From assembly GCA_934454585.1 (NCBI GenBank), contig CAKSFP010000021.1, positions 1 to 50,336 of the forward strand: a DNA stretch of 50,336 nt, given 5' to 3'. The notes under the pieces are model-generated. The model made no database searches. It was given only the letters and a program-made list of their open reading frames with translations, and was not told the origin of the DNA. Each line of letters opens with the position of its first letter. Within the stretch, counting starts at the first letter, position 1. A program made the position numbers and the translations under genes. This document shows, one piece after another, positions 46,120 through 50,336 of this stretch. This DNA comes from an uncultured Clostridia bacterium (GTDB lineage: Bacteria; Bacillota; Clostridia; UMGS1810).

Positions 46120-46803
46120 ATGAATTTGGAAGGAAAGATAATAGATTTTTTGGGAGACAGCATAACAGAAGGTGTTGGTGTTGGCAATTGCGAAACAGGG
46201 CGTTATGATAATATAATAAAGAAAAAATGCAACTTAAAAGCAGTCTGCAATCACGGAATCTGCGGAACTCGCCTTGCCCACCAGTCGAAGCCGAGCGAAA
46301 ATCCGAGATTTGACCTTTGTTTTTGCGGCAGAGCATACGATTTATCGAATGAAGCTGACATAATTGTCGTTTACGGCGGTGTGAATGACTATATGCATGG
46401 CGATGCGCCGTTCGGCAGCAACGAAGACAAAACTCCGGCAACATTTATGGGCGCAGTAGAATTTATTATGAATCTTCTCAAAGAGCTGTACCCGAATACT
46501 AAAATTATTTTTATGACACCTGCACATTGCTGTTTTGACACCTTGGATGAGTCGCAACCGTCAAACAGACCTCAAAAATATTCGGACGCAAGACCGCTTT
46601 GCGATTATGCCGATGTTATAGAGCAAAAAGGCAAGCTGCATGGCATACCCGTTCTCAATCTTTTCAAGCGTTTGCCGATAAATCCATGTCTGCCCGCGCA
46701 CAAGGAAAAATATACATCAGACGGTCTGCATTTAAACGATAACGGGCACAAAATTCTTGCTGATTTACTGATAGATTTTATTTCAAACGAAGTTGAGGAG
46801 TAA
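46120..46803 (+). CDS. SGNH/GDSL-family hydrolase (esterase)
   Basis: A 227-residue protein starting at ATG 46,120 behind AAGGGGG; an ATG 13 codons earlier is less well placed. The blocks are IIDFLGDSITEGVGVGNCE (Ser), NHGICGTRLAHQ (Gly block), VVYGGVNDYMHGDAPFG (Asn) and YTSDGLHLNDNGHKILADLL (Asp and His). No signal peptide, so cytoplasmic. With the other SGNH protein in the operon and the secreted one at 24,842, it makes three deacetylase candidates in the locus. It is the last intact gene of the operon; a broken PfkB kinase follows at once. Confidence 0.85.
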   Translation: MNLEGKIIDFLGDSITEGVGVGNCETGRYDNIIKKKCNLKAVCNHGICGTRLAHQSKPSENPRFDLCFCGRAYDLSNEADIIVVYGGVNDYMHGDAPFGSNEDKTPATFMGAVEFIMNLLKELYPNTKIIFMTPAHCCFDTLDESQPSNRPQKYSDARPLCDYADVIEQKGKLHGIPVLNLFKRLPINPCLPAHKEKYTSDGLHLNDNGHKILADLLIDFISNEVEE

Positions 46804-46804
46804 T

Positions 46805-46936
46805 GCAATAGGTGAAGCACTTATAGATTTCATCCCGTGTGAGATGGATGAAGTTTTGAGAATGTCCCGTCATTTTCACCGAAAATCGGCGGCGCTGAGA
46901 GTCTGTAAAAAAGATTCCTTCTATGGTAGAATATAA
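46805..46936 (+). pseudogene. PfkB-family sugar kinase, N-terminal stub
   Basis: Right after the esterase stop, the frame from 46,805 reads AIGEALIDFIPCEMDEVLRM, then RHFHRKSAALRVCKKDSFYG, and stops at 46,934. The first part matches the opening strand of fructokinase-like PfkB proteins (AIGEALIDFIP); the expected GGAxxNVA helix is damaged. No start codon remains and IS debris follows, so it is the stub of a lost sixth enzyme. The match is short, hence moderate confidence. Confidence 0.5.
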
Positions 46937-46984
46937 ATAATATCATAGGAGCATTCCTGTTAAGTAACAAAAATGAGGTTTGAC

Positions 46985-47065
46985 AAAAAGGAGTTCACTC
47001 CCTTAGAGTGTAACACAGGGTCAAAGCCCTAATAAAAAGAAATCTACTAAGTGAGGAACTCTAAG
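46985..47065 (+). ncRNA. Structured 5' end of an IS110-type element, candidate bridge-RNA remnant
   Basis: Upstream of the IS110-like start there is an outer helix (GAGTTC 46,991-46,996 with GAACTC 47,056-47,061), a CACTC-CCTTA-GAGTG hairpin and an AGGG-TCAAAG-CCCT hairpin. In IS110-group elements the left non-coding end encodes the guide RNA used by the recombinase. The position and folded look fit, but the helices are short and the identity is inferred. Confidence 0.35.
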
Positions 47066-47112
47066 ATGAGCATAACACAGAATGAGAAAATAAGTCAAGT
47101 AAAAAATACAAC
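47066..47112 (+). pseudogene. IS110-family transposase, N-terminal stub
   Basis: ATG 47,066 encodes MSITQNEKISQVKNTTL, the usual opening before the first catalytic strand of clostridial IS110 recombinases. The sequence then switches without a gap into an IS1182-like transposase end in another frame and stops. Only about 16 codons remain, so the call rests on one short motif. Confidence 0.45.
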
Positions 47113-47226
47113 TTTGCACAAGTATCAAACTGGGTGAGGCTTAAGTTTGCAACAAAGAATCTGAAAAAGTTTGCAAAATGGAAGTGGAATAGTCGTAAAA
47201 AACCATTTGCATACTTTTATATATTT
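47113..47226 (+). mobile_element. IS1182-like transposase C-terminal fragment (direct-repeat copy A)
   Basis: Translates to QVSNWVRLKFATKNLKKFAK, then WKWNSRKKPFAYFYIF, the C-terminal end typical of IS1182-family transposases. About 90% identical by eye to 50,083-50,195 in the same orientation. No upstream transposase part remains here. Confidence 0.7.
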
Positions 47227-47250
47227 GGTAAATACAAAGTTTTTTCAAAG

Positions 47251-47286
47251 AAATCCCTGCTTTGCATAGCGCAAAACAGGGATTTT
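47251..47286. terminator. Hairpin terminator between IS debris and the AraC gene
   Basis: AAATCCCTGCTTTGC pairs with GCAAAACAGGGATTT (one mismatch), loop ATAGC, with TTTT on the plus side. It may serve the minus-strand AraC gene or be the old IS end. Confidence 0.7.
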
Positions 47287-47324
47287 CGACAGCCTGGGGT
47301 CGATGACCACATCTGCCCGTTTAC

Positions 47325-48158
47325 CTACGCTCTTCTATAATCAGATGGGCACACACCCGTAACTGACTTAAAACACTTTGAAAAATGTTTCAAATCCGGC
47401 ATTCCCACGCTCTCGGCTATCTGCGATACCGTCATGTCGCCCGATTCCAGCAGAAGCAACGCACGGTGTATGCGGTAGTTGATTATGTATCTGTGCAGCG
47501 GCATACCCGTGTGCTCGGTCATCAGGCGGCTGATGTAATTTGGATGGTAATTAAACTTTTCGCCGATTGACGAGTTTGTAATCTTTTTGTCGTAGTTTTT
47601 TTCTATATATGCGATTATCTCCGCGGTGGTCTTTTTGCCCGAGCCGAAATCGGGTATTGATTTCATCCTCAGGCTATAGGCCATGATGTCCTTGAGCAGA
47701 GCGCCGCATCTGTCGGAATAGTACAGGCGCTTTTCGCAGAATTCGTTTTTTATCTTTTCAAAAGATGACCGCAGCGGCGCGGCATTTTCTATGAAAATCA
47801 CCGAGTTGAGCAACGGCTCGTCTTCAAAGAACACATTCTCCGTAATCAAATTTTCATCAAAAAATTCTACATTTTTCGGCGGAATCGGTGCGGACACATT
47901 TTTGCGAGAATACACGAAGTCAAAATTGCACCCGATAAACTGTGCCGAGGTGTCTATGTAGCGGTACACCGTGCCGCTGTGCCAATAGAGCAGCGAGTTT
48001 TCCTTGAGTTCATATGTTTCTCCGCCCGTCAGCACGGAGCAACTGCCGCCGGTGCAGAAGAATATCCTGTGGTCAAAGGCGGCAAGCGGAGCGGACGGCG
48101 AAACATTGTTTTCTGTCCTTGCGAACCTTACATATGGATTTATTTCAGAGAAAATCAT
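47325..48158 (-). CDS. Cupin-type AraC-family regulator next to the arabinose-isomerase-like gene
   Basis: A 277-residue regulator; ATG 48,158 is chosen since GGTGAT lies just upstream, rather than the TTG four codons earlier. The N-terminal half is cupin-like (FFCTGGSCSVLTGGETYELK, NSLLYWHSGTVYRYI). The C-terminal half carries AraC/XylS motifs (TNSSIGEKFNYHPNYISRLM, QIAESVGMPDLKHFSKCFKS, ending GVCPSDYRRA). It diverges from the isomerase-like gene through overlapping promoters at 48,210-48,238, so it probably controls that gene, perhaps in response to arabinose or another pentose. Its base composition looks richer in GC than the genes to the left. Confidence 0.9.
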   Translation of the reverse strand: MIFSEINPYVRFARTENNVSPSAPLAAFDHRIFFCTGGSCSVLTGGETYELKENSLLYWHSGTVYRYIDTSAQFIGCNFDFVYSRKNVSAPIPPKNVEFFDENLITENVFFEDEPLLNSVIFIENAAPLRSSFEKIKNEFCEKRLYYSDRCGALLKDIMAYSLRMKSIPDFGSGKKTTAEIIAYIEKNYDKKITNSSIGEKFNYHPNYISRLMTEHTGMPLHRYIINYRIHRALLLLESGDMTVSQIAESVGMPDLKHFSKCFKSVTGVCPSDYRRA

Positions 48159-48209
48159 TTTTATCACCAAGTTTATTTTTTACGAATTTTCATTTAATAT
48201 TTCCCTTTA

Positions 48210-48238
48210 ATTATACTACCGCGCGATGATATAATCAA
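48210..48238. promoter_or_regulatory. Overlapping divergent promoters of the AraC and isomerase genes
   Basis: Minus strand: TTGATT (48,233-48,238), 17 bases, TATAAT (48,210-48,215). Plus strand: extended -10 TGATATAAT (48,227-48,235) with a weak -35 TTAATT at 48,207. The minus -35 overlaps the plus -10, so the two should compete. Confidence 0.65.
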
Positions 48239-48268
48239 GTATAAATTGAATTTTCGGAGATGAACAAA

Positions 48269-49714
48269 ATGATTGAAAGAAAAAAGCCGAGGAGCGGCAA
48301 AATCGGAATTTTTGCGGTTGCTCACGCGACATATTGGGCGCAGTTTGACGGACTTTACGAAAAAATCATGGGTTATCACAAGGATTTTTGCACCATGGTT
48401 GAAAATAACGGAATTGAAGTGGCGGATTTCGGCATGATAGATTCAAGCGAAAAGGCATTTGACTCCGTAGCGAATATGCTTGCGGCAGATGTGGATGTAA
48501 TTTTTTGCAACATGGTCACCTATGCCACATCGTCTGTGTTTGCGCCAATAATCAAACAGGTTGACAAGCCGATTGTTCTCGTTGCCCTGCAACCGCGCCG
48601 CGCCATGGATTACACCAAGGCGTGCACATTTATGCAACTAGAGAACGACAACATCTGCTCCGTGCCGGAGTTTACGGGCGTTGCCGTGCGCATGGGCAGG
48701 GAAGTGAGCGATGTGATAATCGGTTCGCTCTATGACGACGCGGCCGCGGCGGCAGAGGTTGCAGAGTGGTGCGACATAGCAAAGGTGCTGCACGATCTGC
48801 GCGGCGCGCGCATGGGACTCATGGGTCATGTGCTCGAGGCGATGTATGACATGCACGCCGACCCGACGGCAGTTGCTAGCGCTTTCGGCGTGCATGTGCC
48901 GCTGCTCGAGATTGAAGATGTCATTGAGTTGTACAACGAAGTGACCGACGCGGAGATTGAGGACAAAAAGAAGATAATTCTTGCCGAATTTGACACGCCC
49001 GACCCGGGTTCCGACCCCGTGGCTACCAAGCTGACCGAGGAGGATCTTACCCAGTCGGCACATTCTGCCGTCGCCCTGGACAACTTCATTGCTAAATACA
49101 ATCTGACAGGTCTTGCGTATTATTATGAGGGGAAAGAGGGCACATTGCAGCGAAAGGTTGCCACGACATTCATTGTCGGCAATTCCATACTCAATGCACA
49201 GGGAATACCCATGTGCGGCGAGTTTGACATAAAGACCTGCATTGCGATGCTCATCATGGACAGACTGGACATAGGCGGCAGCTTTGCCGAGTTCCATCCG
49301 TTCGATTTCAACGAAGATTTCATACTTGTCGGTCACGACGGACCGCACCACTTGAAAATTGCCCAGGGTAAGCCGGTGCTACGCAGTCTGAGCAAATATC
49401 ACGGCAAGCCGGGCAGCGGAGCGTCGGTGGAATTCAAAATCAAGGAAGGACCGATTACGATGCTTGGCATCACTCAGAAGTCTGACGGCAGTTTCAAGTT
49501 TGTGATAGGCGAGGGTTATTCCAAGGAAGGGCCTATTCCCCCGACCGGAAACACAAATACCAGAGGATTTTTTGAACCGACAACGCGCGAGTTTATCAAG
49601 AAGTGGGTTATGGAAGGGCCGACACACCATTATGCCCTCGGAGTCGGTCACCACGCGGATACGCTTGTTAAGATTGCCAAGGTGCTCGGCATTGAGAGCG
49701 TGGTTGTGCGGTAG
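48269..49714 (+). CDS. L-arabinose/L-fucose-isomerase-family protein (AraA-like)
   Basis: A 481-residue protein. ATG 48,269 has GGAG 9 bases upstream; the ATG at 48,260 is too close to it. GKIGIFAVAHATYWAQFDGL opens the Rossmann-like first domain. Candidate metal-binding residues are Glu287 or Glu290 (YYYEGKEGTLQRK), Glu318 (MCGEFDIKTCIAML), His343 (FAEFHPFDFNEDF) and a late GPTHHYALGVGHHADTLVKI. This pattern fits isomerases of the AraA family, which convert L-arabinose to L-ribulose with manganese. Typical AraA has about 500 residues, and this belongs to a more distant branch, so the sugar is not certain. A pectin degrader would meet arabinose from side chains. No ribulokinase or epimerase gene follows; IS debris does. 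Confidence 0.8.
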   Translation: MIERKKPRSGKIGIFAVAHATYWAQFDGLYEKIMGYHKDFCTMVENNGIEVADFGMIDSSEKAFDSVANMLAADVDVIFCNMVTYATSSVFAPIIKQVDKPIVLVALQPRRAMDYTKACTFMQLENDNICSVPEFTGVAVRMGREVSDVIIGSLYDDAAAAAEVAEWCDIAKVLHDLRGARMGLMGHVLEAMYDMHADPTAVASAFGVHVPLLEIEDVIELYNEVTDAEIEDKKKIILAEFDTPDPGSDPVATKLTEEDLTQSAHSAVALDNFIAKYNLTGLAYYYEGKEGTLQRKVATTFIVGNSILNAQGIPMCGEFDIKTCIAMLIMDRLDIGGSFAEFHPFDFNEDFILVGHDGPHHLKIAQGKPVLRSLSKYHGKPGSGASVEFKIKEGPITMLGITQKSDGSFKFVIGEGYSKEGPIPPTGNTNTRGFFEPTTREFIKKWVMEGPTHHYALGVGHHADTLVKIAKVLGIESVVVR

Positions 49715-49836
49715 TTATCGATAAAACTCCCTTGTGCCGCCCGGTCCTGTCAATGTTATATTCGAAAAAAGGTATTGGCGGAACTGGGCGGCGGAGTGAT
49801 GCGAATTCGCTCGTGGCAAAGTAACACTATCGACAA

Positions 49837-49877
49837 AAACAATATTTTGAATGTAATTTTGCAAAAAAATATTGTTT
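49837..49877 (+). terminator. AT-rich hairpin after the isomerase gene
   Basis: AAACAATATTTT pairs exactly with AAAATATTGTTT around a 17-base loop. It is low in GC, so termination would be weak; it lies 120 bases past the stop. Confidence 0.4.
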
Positions 49878-50195
49878 GTAAATACACAAAATCAAAAGAT
49901 TGCGTAAAAAGATTGCGTAAAAGTTGTCACACGACACATTTGGAAAGATTACGAGGAACTTGCAGAGGATGTCAGATACACTCCAAAGTATAAAGAATTA
50001 TACTGAATGCGAAAAGAAAAAATAGAGAGTATTTGCAGACGCAAAAGAAAAACATGCCATTCGATACACACCGTATACAGATCTTGCACTAGTATCAAAC
50101 TGGGTGAGGCTTAAATTTGCAACAATGAATCTTAAAAAGCTTGTAAAATGGAAGTGAAATAGCCGTAAAAACCTTTTGCATACTTTTATATATTT
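49877..50195 (+). pseudogene. IS1182-like transposase remnant (direct-repeat copy B)
   Basis: Broken frames read KVVTRHIWKDYEELAEDVRY, TPKYKELY-stop-MRKEKIE, then FADAKEKHAIRYTPYTDLAL and VSNWVRLKFATMNLKKLVKW, the C-terminal third of an IS1182-family transposase. Lesions are a 13-base tandem duplication (AGATTGCGTAAAA twice, 49,897-49,922), an in-frame TGA near 50,004, a small indel after KIE and another TGA in WKW. It repeats 47,113-47,226 at 50,083-50,195 and extends further upstream. It is not functional. Confidence 0.75.
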
Positions 50196-50336
50196 TAAAA
50201 ATTCAATGTTTTTGCGGGCAGGGGGTGCGGAAAATATTCGAGCGGGGGGGCATGTGAGATTTTTTCTGTAAATTAGATTTTTCTATGACAAAATATCGGT
50301 TTTTAGTGGGCAGGATAGCCGAGTTTAGGCTTTCCT
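50196..50336. other. Right edge, no gene seen
   Basis: AT-rich sequence followed by a G-rich patch (50,216-50,250, including seven G in a row). I recognise no gene or RNA. The motif CAGGGGGTGCGGA here resembles CAGGGGTGCGGA at about 10,269, which may reflect shared IS-end debris. Confidence 0.4.

Noticed and set aside
49897..49922. Tandem 13-mers as a CRISPR-like or iteron repeat
   Set aside because: Only two adjacent copies exist and they lie inside a transposase remnant, where they explain a frameshift.

Overview
The window looks like a chromosomal segment of a Gram-positive, low- to mid-GC anaerobe of the class Clostridia. It is probably a gut or rumen pectin degrader in the general style of Monoglobus, but the exact lineage is inferred. 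Pointers are SLH-anchored surface proteins, a clostridial VirB4/TrbL/NlpC-P60 conjugation module of the CD1108-CD1112 type, strong AGGAGG ribosome sites, frequent TTG/GTG starts and LplA/LplB/YtcP-type sugar import. I see no rRNA, tRNA or CRISPR array.

Region 1 (1-8,800) is a decaying integrative conjugative element. It holds a DUF3849 protein, an MT-A70 methyltransferase, TrbL and VirB4 remnants, GGDEF, BRO-N, a CD1108-type wall hydrolase, an SLH-metallopeptidase, a serine recombinase, a SLOG protein and a tyrosine integrase. Four lesions suggest it can no longer move. An inversion breakpoint joins the 3' parts of trbL and virB4 tail to tail. A TGA sits in the DPPW motif of the methyltransferase. 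A TAA sits inside the metallopeptidase. The integrase has an internal deletion plus frameshift. A complete IS4-family element (8,801-10,255) lies against its right edge.

Region 2 (10,579-36,949, minus strand) is a roughly 26-kb gene train that appears to be one polysaccharide-utilisation operon. Read 5' to 3' it encodes an LplA-like binding lipoprotein, two ABC permeases, a secreted alpha/alpha-toroid protein, an SLH protein of unknown function, a GLUG-SGNH esterase, a 2,045-residue GLUG/Ig/LamG-like/SLH giant, a small GLUG protein, an alpha/beta esterase, a GH99-like (WbsX) protein, an EamA transporter, a beta-helix pectate-lyase-fold protein and a GH105 unsaturated uronyl hydrolase. The esterases, the GH105 and the pectate-lyase fold suggest acetylated pectin, perhaps rhamnogalacturonan I. 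Hairpins follow the binding-protein gene and flank the small GLUG gene, so expression is probably graded by partial termination or RNA processing.

Region 3 (37,119-46,936) is the control and intracellular part. A membrane-bound AraC-type sensor regulator and a cupin-AraC regulator (both minus) face a plus-strand operon. That operon encodes a clan GH-A glycosidase, an SGNH esterase, a mannose-6-phosphate-isomerase-like protein, a ROK sugar kinase, a DJ-1/PfpI protein and a second SGNH esterase, and it ends in a PfkB kinase stub. The divergent promoters flank a TGTAC-N6-GTACA palindrome.

Region 4 (46,937-50,336) carries an AraC regulator and a divergent L-arabinose-isomerase-family gene. They lie between two directly repeated remnants of one IS1182-like transposase; the left remnant is fused to an IS110-type 5' end that may still contain a bridge-RNA-like structure. 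Nothing was searched against databases; all family names rest on motif recognition.
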